Source: Salicibibacter cibi (GTDB taxonomy: Bacteria > Bacillota > Bacilli > Bacillales > Marinococcaceae). From it: a stretch of 64,000 nt of DNA. Positions 27,702-36,165 of this stretch are shown in pieces. Below the pieces are notes generated by a model that saw only the letters and a program-made list of their open reading frames with translations, was not told the origin of the DNA and did not search any database. Made by a program: the position numbers and the translations under genes. Each line of letters opens with the position of its first letter. Positions within the stretch are counted from its first letter, which is position 1. The stretch covers positions 310,001 to 374,000 of the forward strand of contig NZ_CP054706.1 in NCBI RefSeq assembly GCF_016495865.1, in the 5' to 3' direction.

Positions 27702-28694
27702 ATGAAAAAAATAATGGCCGGCGCCGGTGCTTTTCTTTTATTGGGAGTTGCCGGATGCGGCGGTTCAGAAGAAAATGCCGAGGAAGTTCACATAGGCTAT
27801 TTCCCGAATTTCACGCATATTACAACGGTTGTGGCTCTTGAAAATGGTTACTTTGAAGAAGAATTCGGAGACGATATCAATATTGAAACGTCGACATTCC
27901 CAGACGGCAGTGCGTTTATGGAAGCCATGTCCACAGAGGATTTTGACATTGGGACGGTTGGCCCGTCACCGGCAACGACGACGTATCAGCGGAATCCGGA
28001 GCATGAAATCGTTGCCGGAGCCGTGAACGGGGGTGCAGTTCTTGCCACGCGGGAAGGTGCGAACATTGAAAGTGTCGAAGACCTTGATGGCATGAGTGTC
28101 GCCATTCCGACGATCGGTTCCACACAAGACATTATGTTGCGGGAAGCGTTAAGCGATGCAGGATTGGAGGTTGAGGATGCCGGAGGGACGGTAAGCATGG
28201 TTCCGCAAGCGCCGGCGGATACATCAACGCTTTTCCTGCAGGATGATGTGGATGCCGCTGCTACTCAAGAACCATGGGGTGTGTACTTGGAAAATCAAGC
28301 AGATGCTGACATCCTCCTCGATGAAGAAGAATTCGCTTGGGGAACCGAATCAACAACAACGGTCGTTACGGCTCGCAATGCATTTACGGAAGGGAATCCG
28401 GATTTAACCGAAGATTATATGCGCGCCCATATCCAAGCCGTAGATTTTATTGAAGAAAACCAAGAAGAAGCCGTTGAAATATTCATTGAACATATTGAAG
28501 AGATTACCGGCGATTCGCTGGATTATGATGAAACACTGGAAGCCAGCGACCGGCTAAATCCTACGTACGAAATTAATGAAGACGTTCTCCAAGATATGGC
28601 CACCATCAGCTACGAAGCAGAATACATGCAATCGGACGACATCGACGGATTGGTAAATACAGAGTTTTTAGATACAGTGTTGGAAGAGGAATGA
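27702..28694 (+). CDS. ABC transporter substrate-binding lipoprotein (SsuA/TauA/NrtA-like)
   Basis: 330 residues with a lipoprotein signal: MKKIMAGAG, a hydrophobic core, and a lipobox ending GVAGC near residue 19. The mature part is strongly acidic and has the NMT1/SsuA-like fold cues YFPNFTH, DIGTVGPSPATTTY and ATQEPWGVYLE. It should capture a sulfonate, taurine, nitrate-like anion or a pyrimidine precursor outside the membrane; the ligand is unknown. ATG 27702 is 9 bases after GGAGAGG; earlier in-frame ATGs overlap that site or the permease. Confidence 0.92.
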   Translation: MKKIMAGAGAFLLLGVAGCGGSEENAEEVHIGYFPNFTHITTVVALENGYFEEEFGDDINIETSTFPDGSAFMEAMSTEDFDIGTVGPSPATTTYQRNPEHEIVAGAVNGGAVLATREGANIESVEDLDGMSVAIPTIGSTQDIMLREALSDAGLEVEDAGGTVSMVPQAPADTSTLFLQDDVDAAATQEPWGVYLENQADADILLDEEEFAWGTESTTTVVTARNAFTEGNPDLTEDYMRAHIQAVDFIEENQEEAVEIFIEHIEEITGDSLDYDETLEASDRLNPTYEINEDVLQDMATISYEAEYMQSDDIDGLVNTEFLDTVLEEE

Positions 28695-28706
28695 TGAATG
28701 AGAAGG

Positions 28707-28740
28707 CCCCCGGCGTAAGGTCGGGGGTTCGTCGTTTTTG
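28707..28740 (+). terminator. terminator of the ABC importer operon
   Basis: CCCCCG (28707-28712) and CGGGGG (28722-28727) form the stem, followed by TTCGTCGTTTTTG. Confidence 0.75.
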
Positions 28741-28847
28741 GGAACTTATAGAATAATCGAGCGCGTATTTACCAACTTAAAGTTCATCAACAAACCATAA
28801 TACCTGTTTATATAATTTTTGTAAAAAAATGATGATTGGCAGGGACC

Positions 28848-29035
28848 GCTACGGAAAAACACGACGCTTTCCGTGGGCCCCAAGCTCAGTCTCCCCGGAA
28901 AAAAGACGTTCGCTTTTTTCCTGCGGGGTCTTCGCCCTGCGCTTTCCCACAGGCGTCTACGTGTTTTTCCTTCGCTCGCTAGTGTTATCACCATATTTAA
29001 TCACGAATATCAACCATTGATTTTAGTGTTGACCC
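28848..29035 (-). repeat. inverted-repeat element, copy A
   Basis: GGAAAAACACG (about 28854) and CGTGTTTTTCC (about 28959) form an outer stem. An inner GGAAAAAAG/CTTTTTTCC hairpin with CCCC/GGGG around it lies in the middle. It ends at 29035 in GTTGACCC. Read on the minus strand it is clearly related to 35797-35918: both share GGTTGATAT, CTAGCG, GCCTGTGGGAAAGC and CGTGTTTTTCCGTA. The left boundary is uncertain. Confidence 0.65.
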
Positions 29036-29310
29036 TTTTCGATAAAAACTTGGTCTTGTTTGAGATGTTCATCTGTGTATTCCCCCCATGGTATCTCTTT
29101 GTCTTGCAAAACCTGCATGAAACCTCCAATGGATAGGGCTGACAATTCAGCAGCTCGTTCCATAGATATTGCTCTTTCAATAAAGAGTGAAATGGCTAAA
29201 GAAACACGAACTTTATCATTTAAGGACTCCGAATGATCAAGAAATTGCAGTATTGGTAAAAAATCGTTGGGGATGGTAACCTGAAAGCCATCATTTTTGT
29301 TTAATGACAT
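29023..29310 (-). CDS. UPF0175-family antitoxin-like protein
   Basis: 95 residues with the UPF0175 core: VRVSLAISLFIERAISMERAAELSALSIGGFMQVLQDKEIP, given here only by position (about residues 34-74), a predicted small helix-turn-helix-like module. Such proteins are usually antitoxins of PIN-type or related toxins, but no toxin gene adjoins it, so it looks orphaned. AGAGGTG precedes ATG 29310. Its last codons and stop lie inside repeat element copy A, suggesting the insertion replaced the original 3' end. Confidence 0.75.
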   Translation of the reverse strand: MSLNKNDGFQVTIPNDFLPILQFLDHSESLNDKVRVSLAISLFIERAISMERAAELSALSIGGFMQVLQDKEIPWGEYTDEHLKQDQVFIEKGQH

Positions 29311-29504
29311 GTAAAACACCTCTTTTAGGCATAAGTTACTTTTGTTTATTATACAACTTTTCCGGTTTGCAAGTATACACTTGGAGGGTCCTGGCTTAAG
29401 ATCGGGAGGTATTAAAAGTCCCAGATTCATTCATTAAATGCGAAGGGTGTGATACGCTTGTCCCATACAGCGTTTTATGAATTTTGGTGAAAGGATAATC
29501 ATCT

Positions 29505-30515
29505 ATGAAAGTAAATGAGATACGGCAAAAACTGCAAAACCGCAAGAAAGATGAGTTACAAGAACTGATTGTGGAAATGTATAAACAGATACCCAAAAAG
29601 ATGCGCGAAACAAAGGAAATTGACGAACTGATCGACAATCCCGATTTATTTAAAACCAGGAAGCAAAACGCCAAGAAAACCGTACAAATGCCGGATTTTG
29701 CGACCGTCGAGGATGAAGTGAAAAATTTTATTAACAATGCCTACAAACAAAATTATGTGGCTCCCAATCGGATTGTCCCCAAAAAAGAACGTTCACAATG
29801 GCGTTTTACCGCCAAAAGACTCGTTGATCAGTTGACAACACTTGCCGCTCAGCCGCAAAATGCCAAAGCGAGTACAGCCTATTTAGAAGAATTGTATAAA
29901 TTATTGTGTTATGCTTGCGGCTATTATACATTTGCAAGTGACGAACCATTCCATACGATTAAAATTCCACAGCCGGATTTTTTTAAACGAGTTATCTCTT
30001 TGAAAAAGCAGATAGAAGAGAATCCGGACCGATGGATTCGGGAATCATTGTTGTTGATTATGGAAAACGATATTGACTTCGAAACGTTAACAGGATCGTT
30101 ATCGGAAGAGTTATTGGAGATTCTTGATAATGCCCCACTCAAGGAAAAAGCGGTAAATATAGCCGAAAATCTAGTGCGGGAAAAAGAAGCGGATATCAGC
30201 AAGAAAGAGGGTAAGCATGTCAAGTATCGCGATGAACGGTATATCAACGATTTAGTAGAGATGATCGTGATGACACAAAGCGCGCTTGGCGAATACGAAG
30301 AAGCTCGTACATTTTTCAAAAAGCACCACATGGCCAGAAATGACGAAGTGAAATTATACATTTTGCTGAAGCAAGTCATGGCTTATCAGCGGGTGGAGGA
30401 TTGGGTGCGTGAATATGAATCCGCTGTCCAAAAGGGCATTCAGCCAAGGAAATCACTGCAAGACATGGCTCGCTATATCAAACGGGGAAACAAATTTCCG
30501 AAATATATGTTTTAA
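29505..30515 (+). CDS. hypothetical helical protein, 336 residues
   Basis: An intact frame with an AAAGGA site before ATG 29505. It is entirely cytoplasmic and predicted helical, with a lysine/glutamate-rich N-terminus, a segment LYKLLCYACGYYTFASDEPF near the middle and a C-terminal part that could form TPR-like helix pairs (TQSALGEYEEARTFFKKHH). I recognise no family or catalytic motif. It sits in an accessory zone between an orphan antitoxin and a type I toxin module. Confidence 0.65.
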   Translation: MKVNEIRQKLQNRKKDELQELIVEMYKQIPKKMRETKEIDELIDNPDLFKTRKQNAKKTVQMPDFATVEDEVKNFINNAYKQNYVAPNRIVPKKERSQWRFTAKRLVDQLTTLAAQPQNAKASTAYLEELYKLLCYACGYYTFASDEPFHTIKIPQPDFFKRVISLKKQIEENPDRWIRESLLLIMENDIDFETLTGSLSEELLEILDNAPLKEKAVNIAENLVREKEADISKKEGKHVKYRDERYINDLVEMIVMTQSALGEYEEARTFFKKHHMARNDEVKLYILLKQVMAYQRVEDWVREYESAVQKGIQPRKSLQDMARYIKRGNKFPKYMF

Positions 30516-30711
30516 ATCAGGACAAGATGCGAATATACAAAGATAACAAAATAAACCATTTACAATTCACTGCGTGTGTTTTTTTAAAATGTCTTTTTTC
30601 GAGTAGTCCAAGATGATCGAAAGACCATGACGTTTGAGCAATCACACCTCGTTAATTTGCTATCAGAAAGATGTTATTGTATTCTGAAGTTAGAAAAGGT
30701 ATATAGTTAAA
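30516..30711. other. AT-rich intergenic region with the antitoxin RNA promoter
   Basis: No gene is seen. Near the end, TTGTAT and TATATA are separated by 17 bases (about 30677-30705), placing a promoter just before the structured RNA at 30712. Confidence 0.45.
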
Positions 30712-30842
30712 AAGACTGCGCGGTGTGGTTGCACCGACAGTCTCCCAATAGAGCAACCCTTACCATGGGATTTGTTCACCTATTGTTTAGATGAAGTAGC
30801 CACCCTCTTGGATTGCGGCCCAGGGGTGGTTACTTCTTTTTT
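30712..30842 (+). ncRNA. candidate type I antitoxin RNA (RatA/SR5-like)
   Basis: A promoter-like pair precedes a compact RNA of about 130 bases. It begins with a hairpin (GACTG..GGTG..CACC..CAGTC) and ends in a strong terminator: GAAGTAGCCACC and GGGGTGGTTACTTC are arms of one stem, followed by eight T. The terminator stem overlaps, on the opposite strand, the 3' end of a small hydrophobic frame ending in KHDDKKKK. Convergent overlap at a shared terminator is the arrangement of Bacillus TxpA/RatA and BsrE/SR5 type I systems. Confidence 0.55.
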
Positions 30843-30946
30843 TTATCGTCATGTTTCATCATCAAGACCACTAACGTGGCCACGGCCACACAAAGCATGG
30901 CTGTTTCATACCTACCCTGATCAAATATAAAAACAGGTTGTCTCAT
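30830..30946 (-). CDS. candidate small type I toxin, membrane peptide
   Basis: A frame of 38 residues from ATG 30946, or 22 residues from ATG 30898. It encodes YETAMLCVAVATLVVLMM, one hydrophobic helix, then a charged tail KHDDKKKK and the stop at 30830-30832. A YE-motif, single helix and lysine-rich tail are typical of putative holin-like/BsrG-type toxins. The long version would begin inside the terminator hairpin of the Rpn gene, so the true start is doubtful and the locus may be partly degraded. Confidence 0.45.
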   Translation of the reverse strand: MRQPVFIFDQGRYETAMLCVAVATLVVLMMKHDDKKKK

Positions 30947-30958
30947 TTTGACAACCTG
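30924..30958 (-). terminator. terminator of the Rpn nuclease gene
   Basis: CAGGTTGTC (30934-30942) and GACAACCTG (30950-30958) form a perfect 9-bp stem. On the minus strand a TTTTTATA tail follows. Confidence 0.8.
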
Positions 30959-30986
30959 ATTGTAAAATAGAATCTGATCAACGCTT

Positions 30987-31829
30987 CTAATCTTCATCCC
31001 TTAATTTCTTTACTTCATCGAGATCAAGACCTGTTATTTTAGCAACTTTGTCAGGGGGTGTTGATTTCAGCAGTTCTCTTGCTATTTCTTTCGCTTTTTG
31101 TTGTGCAGCTTCTTCTATTTCCTTCTCGAAGATTCTTCCGACCTTTGTCATGCTTAACCACTCCCTTATTTTGGTCGCGAATTCATCATCAACAAACTTA
31201 TCGGTTGCTGTTAGTATGCCTGCAATCACTTGGACTTGTTCTCTTTCGTCGGGTATATTTTTTGCCAAATTGACGGATTCCCACGCCATTTCTTCGCGCG
31301 TCTTTGTACTGTGCATTAACGGGAGAATACTCAACTTCATGAGATCTTCTTGAGTTAAGGGTTCTCCCTTTCTTATTTTAGCACTTATTTGTTTCAAAAT
31401 CACATCCCCATTATGCTCACTGAGTAGAATAGCTCTTGAATGAATGCCTACATCTCCGGCGTTCAATTGGTTTCCGACCGTCGCTACATCACTAGTATAT
31501 ATGACAATGAGCCGGATGGGCTTGATGAGTTTCTCTTCACGATATACCCGATCCAATACTCTATGGGCATAGTTCAGGTATTTGATGTGATTTTCAGCGA
31601 TGCGGTTATTACTTTCATACTCCAACATAAGAATGGAATCATCTTCGAGCAGAAACTGTGTATCCGTGCGTCTTTCATCGGCCTGAACCTTAGGCATGTT
31701 GTTGGGGAGCAATTGTTTGATTTTAAGCATAGCCTCGATGCCAAAAGCATCAAATGTAGCATCTTTGTAGAGTTCGCTCAGGAATTTAAATAGTACATCC
31801 TTATTGTGATACGTGATCCCTTCCGACAT
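30987..31829 (-). CDS. Rpn-family recombination-promoting nuclease / PD-(D/E)XK transposase-like protein
   Basis: 280 residues from ATG 31829 with AAAGGAGAG upstream. The N-terminal two-thirds is the Rpn/PDDEXK_2 domain: NKDVLFKFLSELYKD, a core strand ILMLEYESNN with nearby acidic residues, and TSDVATV. The C-terminal part is a helical region (KEIEEAAQQKAKEIAREL) and a short HTH-like VAKITGLDLDEVKKL, typical of these proteins. It lies 44 bases behind a frameshifted HTH gene and is probably in the same transcript. Confidence 0.85.
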   Translation of the reverse strand: MSEGITYHNKDVLFKFLSELYKDATFDAFGIEAMLKIKQLLPNNMPKVQADERRTDTQFLLEDDSILMLEYESNNRIAENHIKYLNYAHRVLDRVYREEKLIKPIRLIVIYTSDVATVGNQLNAGDVGIHSRAILLSEHNGDVILKQISAKIRKGEPLTQEDLMKLSILPLMHSTKTREEMAWESVNLAKNIPDEREQVQVIAGILTATDKFVDDEFATKIREWLSMTKVGRIFEKEIEEAAQQKAKEIARELLKSTPPDKVAKITGLDLDEVKKLRDED

Positions 31830-31872
31830 ATTTTTTCTCTCCTTTTTTGAGCTCAAAATTCATGGTTGATTT

Positions 31873-32281
31873 TCATTTGTCGTTTCTGCGTCTGTTTTGG
31901 TCGTAACTGATACCCTTATGGCCACTTTCCGGAAGGGATATATCACATTGATCAAAATCGTTGCTAGGAATCTCCTTCATATCTTCTTTACGTCTATCTC
32001 TGAATGTGGGGTCAATGGCTTGCATGTCTTTTTCCGTGAAATTGCCTTTTCGGAATCCGGTATCCTTTTCGCAGTGTTTTACCGGGGCTGTTATCGATGC
32101 TGTAATCAATTTTCTCTTCTGCAATCCATTTATAGACGGTTTGTTTATTCACATCAAAAAGTTCCGCGACATCTTTGACTGAATAATATTCTGAATTAAT
32201 ATTCATTTTGGATAAGTGAACGCGTGCGGCCGTATTCAGTTCTAGAATCAGTTTTTGAATATAGGGATCAGCCAAATCCAT
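31873..32281 (-). pseudogene. helix-turn-helix (excisionase-type) DNA-binding protein, frameshifted
   Basis: From ATG 32281 the frame reads an N-terminal helix then the MerR/excisionase-like motif YYSVKDVAELFDVNKQTVYK and KGYRIPKRQF. Near 32040 the reading must shift by one base to continue with TEKDMQAIDPTFRDR and DMKEIPSNDFDQ down to 31873. Either frame alone gives a truncated product. Together about 135 residues would result. It immediately precedes the Rpn nuclease, for which it may have been regulator or partner. Confidence 0.7.
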
Positions 32282-32293
32282 TTATTTTTCAGT

Positions 32294-32347
32294 TTATTCA
32301 GCCAATTTAAGAATAATGTCATGGGCAATTTTTGTTGAGTCAACCAT
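32294..32347 (-). CDS. possible 17-residue leader peptide upstream of the HTH gene
   Basis: ATG 32347 is 7 bases behind GGAGGTG, the strongest ribosome site in this stretch. It encodes MVDSTKIAHDIILKLAE and a stop, ending 12 bases before the HTH start, which itself has a poor site. It could drive coupled translation of the HTH gene, or be a remnant of that gene's original N-terminus. Confidence 0.35.
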   Translation of the reverse strand: MVDSTKIAHDIILKLAE

Positions 32348-32382
32348 TCACAGTCACCTCCATCTTTATTATATCACATGAT

Positions 32383-33633
32383 CACGCCTGTTGATTATCC
32401 ATAATTTAACACACCTAACTTATAGAATCGTTTCCAATTGTTCAACATCACAGCCATCTCCGAGGCCCAATCCACCGGCAAATTTTGAGCAAGAAGGTGT
32501 CTAGTAAACGTAATAAATGACAAACGCTTGAATACATGCATTTTCGCCGTCCATTGGAACAACCAACGTAAAAGACGTATGCGATGAGGGCTGCATAAAG
32601 CTGATTAAACACCGCATTGGGGGTGGTTCCAAACAGTGTGGGCACATGCAAATATTGTTTGATCCATCGAAAAAAGGACTCCACAGCCCAGCGTTCGCGA
32701 TAGATGTCCGCAATTTTTTCCGCAGCGACATCCTTGAGATCGGTGACGACTCGGATCATTCCCGTGGTCATCATTGAAAAACACGACACGATGCCTTTTC
32801 TGGGATCGAACTTGGGAAGAGCCGAGTTGACAAGTGATATCACGGGTCACACGCGATTCTTCATGTGGCAAGCGTTTTAATGATTGAGGTCGAACGATCG
32901 CTACATTTTCCTTCATTCGGATGACAAACGATTGCTCGTCATCAATGAATCGATCGATACGCTTAATCTTGAAATAGGCCCGGTCTTCGACGAGCGTATA
33001 ATCGGCGTTGACCAGTTGTTCGCCAACCGGTCCATCATGTTTTAAGCCACCGGTCTCTTCGACTTGGAAAGGGCTACCGGTTGAAGGTTTATGAGCCACG
33101 TGGAGCTTAACACCCGAACGTTTCCCATGATAAACCGCCCAAGGAAGACGCCCCTCTCCTACGGTAATCGTCGTGGAATCAATGACCAAAAGATCTTTGT
33201 CCAAATTTAAGGCTCGGCGAGTGGTGCGATTGCACATGGATACGACCCTGTGGAAAAGCTTTTTGAAAATCGTATACGGAACATGTCTGGCTTTTTTAGA
33301 CAGAGCCGTGTGATCGACCTCCGCCAAGCCGTATGATCCGCCTTCCGTGGCGGACTGGCGATAACCGCTCCATTCATGGACGGAGGCACTGGTCAAATAT
33401 TGGAGGAGCGTGAACACATCCACTTTTCGTGCTGTGTCGTTATAACCAACCTTTTCTAACAAGGGTTTCAACTCATCATCAATATGAAGGTTTTGGAGTA
33501 GATTTGGGAATGTGGTAGACTTATTCAAGAGAGACATCCTTTCTTGAGTGTTGTTTTCCTACCTACATTCTACGAAAGGATGTCTCTTTTTGTATAGATT
33601 TCCTTGGGTTTTATTGGGAAATCAACAGGCGTG
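32383..33633 (-). mobile_element. IS4-family insertion sequence with 9-bp target duplication
   Basis: A 1251-bp element. Perfect 14-bp terminal inverted repeats CACGCCTGTTGATT lie at 32383-32396 and, inverted, at 33620-33633. The flanks carry the direct repeat TCACATGAT (32374-32382 and 33634-33642). The intact duplication indicates insertion at this site without later rearrangement, although its transposase gene is broken. Confidence 0.92.
32395..33537 (-). pseudogene. IS4-family transposase with N-terminal DUF4372, two frameshifts
   Basis: From 33537 the protein starts with the DUF4372 region (STTFPNLLQNL, LLQYLTSASVHEWSGYR), then the DDE catalytic domain with DLLVIDSTTI and YTLVEDRAYF. 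Near 32755 the frame shifts to the one reading IRVVTDLKDVAAEKIADIY and the glutamate motif YRERWAVESFFRWIKQ. Near 32580 a second shift leads to QWTAKMHVFKRLSFI and ends at 32395, inside the terminal repeat. The element therefore cannot make a normal transposase. Confidence 0.88.
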
Positions 33634-33777
33634 TCACATGATTAAACTTAGTAAACTTTTTATATTTTTTCGTATGTCCCCAATCAATTTCCCAAAAAAA
33701 GCATGAAATATGATTGAAATAAGCACGATAAGGGAAAGGGAAAATTATGAGATGACATAGCCCAAGGAGGTTTTTTC

Positions 33778-35724
33778 ATGGGAATGAATGTTACACAGAA
33801 ATTGATCAGCGATCACCTTGTTTCCGGAGAAATGAAACAAGGTGAAGAGATCGGCTTGAAAATTGATCAGACGTTAACGCAAGATGCAACCGGAACACTT
33901 GTGATGCTTGAGCTTGAGGCGATGGGCATCGATCAGGTGAAAACGGAAGTTTCCGCGCAGTATGTCGATCACAATTTAATTCAGGAAGATCATAAAAATC
34001 CCGATGATCATTTGTTTTTGCAAAGCGCGACGCAACGATTCGGCATCCATTTTAGCAAAGCCGGGAATGGGGTGAGCCATCCGGTCCATATGCAACGACT
34101 CGGCAAGCCGGGGAAAACGCTCGTAGGTTCGGACAGCCATACGTGTGCGGCCGGTTCTCTCGGAATGCTAGCCATCGGTGCCGGCGGAATGGAAGTTGCC
34201 ATGGCGGCCGCCGGAAAACCTTTTTATGTAAAAATGCCGCAAGTATGGGGCGTGAAGCTGACCGGCGATTTGCCGGATTGGGTGAGCGCAAAAGATGTGA
34301 TTCTGGAATTGTTGCGCCGTCACGATGTTAAAGGCGGCAGCGGCAAAATCATTGAATATTACGGTCCCGGCGTGAAAAAGCTTTCGGCGATGGATCGTCA
34401 CGTGATCGCCAACATGGGGGCGGAACTCGGGGCAACGACGTCTGTTTTCCCGTCGGATGAAAACGTGAAAGACTTTTTGACAGCTGAACAACGCGGGGGT
34501 GATTGGACTGCGTTGGAGGCAGACGCGGATGCCACGTATGATATTAATGAAGAGATTAACATGTCCGAATTGGAGCCGCTCATTGCGAAGCCGTCCAGCC
34601 CCGGCAACGTCGTGCCGGTTCGCGAAGTCGCGGGTGAACCTGTCTACCAAACGTATATCGGTTCATCCGCTAACCCGGGTTACCGCGATTTCGCGATTGT
34701 GGCGCAAATTGTTAAAGGCCGCACGATCGCCGAGGGCGTATCCCTCGACGTGAACCCGTCATCGCGGCAGACGTTGTCGGATCTCATCAAAACGGAAAAT
34801 CTGTTTCATTTGATTGATGCCGGCGGACGCTTGCATCAGGCCGGTTGCAACGGTTGTATCGGTATGGGGCAAGCGCCTGCATCCGGGAAAAACAGTTTGC
34901 GTACGGTGCCGCGGAATTTCCCCGGCCGTTCGGGGACGAGAGAAGACAGCGTCTTTTTATGCAGCCCCGAAGTAGCAGCAGCGGCAGCTTTAACCGGAAA
35001 AATCACCGATCCGCGTGATCTTGATATGGATTATCCAACTGTCGATATGCCGGAGCCGACCATTAACAATGACTTGCTTGATGAACCACTTCCGCTCGAA
35101 CAAGCGCGGCAAGTTACGATCGAAAAAGGACCGAACATCGCTTCGATCCCGGATTTTGACCGCCTCCCGGATGAACTGGAAATTCCGGTCGGCCTTAAAG
35201 TCGGCGACAATATTTCCACGGACGAAATTCTTGCCGGTGGTGGACGGGTGCTCCCTTATCGAAGCAACCTTCCGGAAATTAGTAAGTTCACCTTCGAAAA
35301 AGTCGATGAAACTTATTATGACCGGGCAATGGAACTAAAAGAACAAGGCGGTCACGCCATCATTGGAGGCAGCAACTACGGGCAAGGGTCCAGCCGTGAA
35401 CACGCCGCCCTCGCACCACGGTTTTTAGGGCTGCGAGTCGTCATCGCGAAGGATATCGCCCGTATCCATTGGCAAAACCTCCCCAATTTCGGTGTGTTGC
35501 CGCTCACATTTGTCAACGAAGCCGATCACGACAAAATCCAGCAAGGCGACGTGATCAAGCTGACAAACTTGCGGGAATCCATCCAGCAATCCAATAAAAT
35601 GAACGTCGAAGTCAACGGCAAAAAAACGATTGAAGCCCAACACGGCTTGTCCGAACGCCAAATCGAAATTTTGCTCGAAGGCGGTTTGATCAACTGGGTG
35701 AAGAAGGGTGAAGTGCCGAGTTAA
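33778..35724 (+). CDS. aconitate hydratase (about 648-residue type)
   Basis: A full-length aconitase-superfamily protein. The three [4Fe-4S] ligands are visible in SDSHTCAAGS and GCNGCIGMG. HPVHMQR and YHIGSSAN-type substrate loops precede, and the swivel domain has GGSNYGQGSSREHAAL near the C-terminus. This shorter class lacks the linker length of AcnA/IRP enzymes and is annotated as a putative aconitase. It converts citrate to isocitrate, or a homologue. CAAGGAGGT precedes ATG 33778. A terminator follows, so it is monocistronic. The IS4 element sits 144 bases upstream. Confidence 0.9.
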   Translation: MGMNVTQKLISDHLVSGEMKQGEEIGLKIDQTLTQDATGTLVMLELEAMGIDQVKTEVSAQYVDHNLIQEDHKNPDDHLFLQSATQRFGIHFSKAGNGVSHPVHMQRLGKPGKTLVGSDSHTCAAGSLGMLAIGAGGMEVAMAAAGKPFYVKMPQVWGVKLTGDLPDWVSAKDVILELLRRHDVKGGSGKIIEYYGPGVKKLSAMDRHVIANMGAELGATTSVFPSDENVKDFLTAEQRGGDWTALEADADATYDINEEINMSELEPLIAKPSSPGNVVPVREVAGEPVYQTYIGSSANPGYRDFAIVAQIVKGRTIAEGVSLDVNPSSRQTLSDLIKTENLFHLIDAGGRLHQAGCNGCIGMGQAPASGKNSLRTVPRNFPGRSGTREDSVFLCSPEVAAAAALTGKITDPRDLDMDYPTVDMPEPTINNDLLDEPLPLEQARQVTIEKGPNIASIPDFDRLPDELEIPVGLKVGDNISTDEILAGGGRVLPYRSNLPEISKFTFEKVDETYYDRAMELKEQGGHAIIGGSNYGQGSSREHAALAPRFLGLRVVIAKDIARIHWQNLPNFGVLPLTFVNEADHDKIQQGDVIKLTNLRESIQQSNKMNVEVNGKKTIEAQHGLSERQIEILLEGGLINWVKKGEVPS

Positions 35725-35740
35725 AATGTATAGAGAGTAC

Positions 35741-35773
35741 AAAAACCAACTCCGAGCGGGGTTGGTTTTTTCA
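35741..35773 (+). terminator. terminator of the aconitase gene
   Basis: AAACCAAC and GTTGGTTT arms around a CCGAGCGG centre, with a T run in the distal arm and tail. Confidence 0.85.
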
Positions 35774-35796
35774 CGTTAAATCAATGGTTCTTCACC

Positions 35797-36162
35797 AAAA
35801 TCTATGGTTGATATAAGTGAATAATATTGGTAATGACATTAACTAGCGGAAGAAAAGCACGGAGATGCCTGTGGGAAAGCTTGGGTCCCAAGAAAAGTGT
35901 CGTGTTTTTCCGTAACGGTGATCATGAGACACCTCCAAACCCGCTTCTGAGGACTGATCGGGCACAAAAACTGTATATTGAGTCCTCCAAACCCGCTACT
36001 GAGGACTGATCGGGCTTAAAAACTGTATATTGAGTCCTTTAATCCCGCTACTGAGGACTGATCGGGCACAAAAACTGTATATTGAGTCCTCCAAACCCGC
36101 TTTTGAAGACTGCTCGGGCTCAAAAGCAGCTATTTGTCAACCATAGATTTTAACGTTGACCC
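35797..36162 (+). repeat. inverted-repeat element, copy B, containing a 52-bp tandem array
   Basis: Bounded by AAAATCTATGGTTGAT (35797-35812) and its near-exact complement GTCAACCATAGATTTT (36136-36151), continuing to GTTGACCC at 36162. The segment 35797-35918 is homologous to copy A at 28848-29035 but lacks the central hairpin. Between 35928 and 36135 it holds four 52-bp repeats. Confidence 0.65.
35928..36135. repeat. 52-bp tandem hairpin array 1 (four units)
   Basis: Units begin at about 35928, 35980, 36032 and 36084. Each has AGTCCTC near its start and GAGGACT 20 bases later, able to pair as a hairpin, then a spacer ending CTGTATATT. Units 2 and 3 are nearly identical; units 1 and 4 have diverged at the array edges. 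Confidence 0.92.
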
Positions 36163-36165
36163 AAA

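Noticed and set aside
35928..36135. CRISPR array
   Set aside because: The repeats are directly tandem with no variable spacers and no cas genes nearby.
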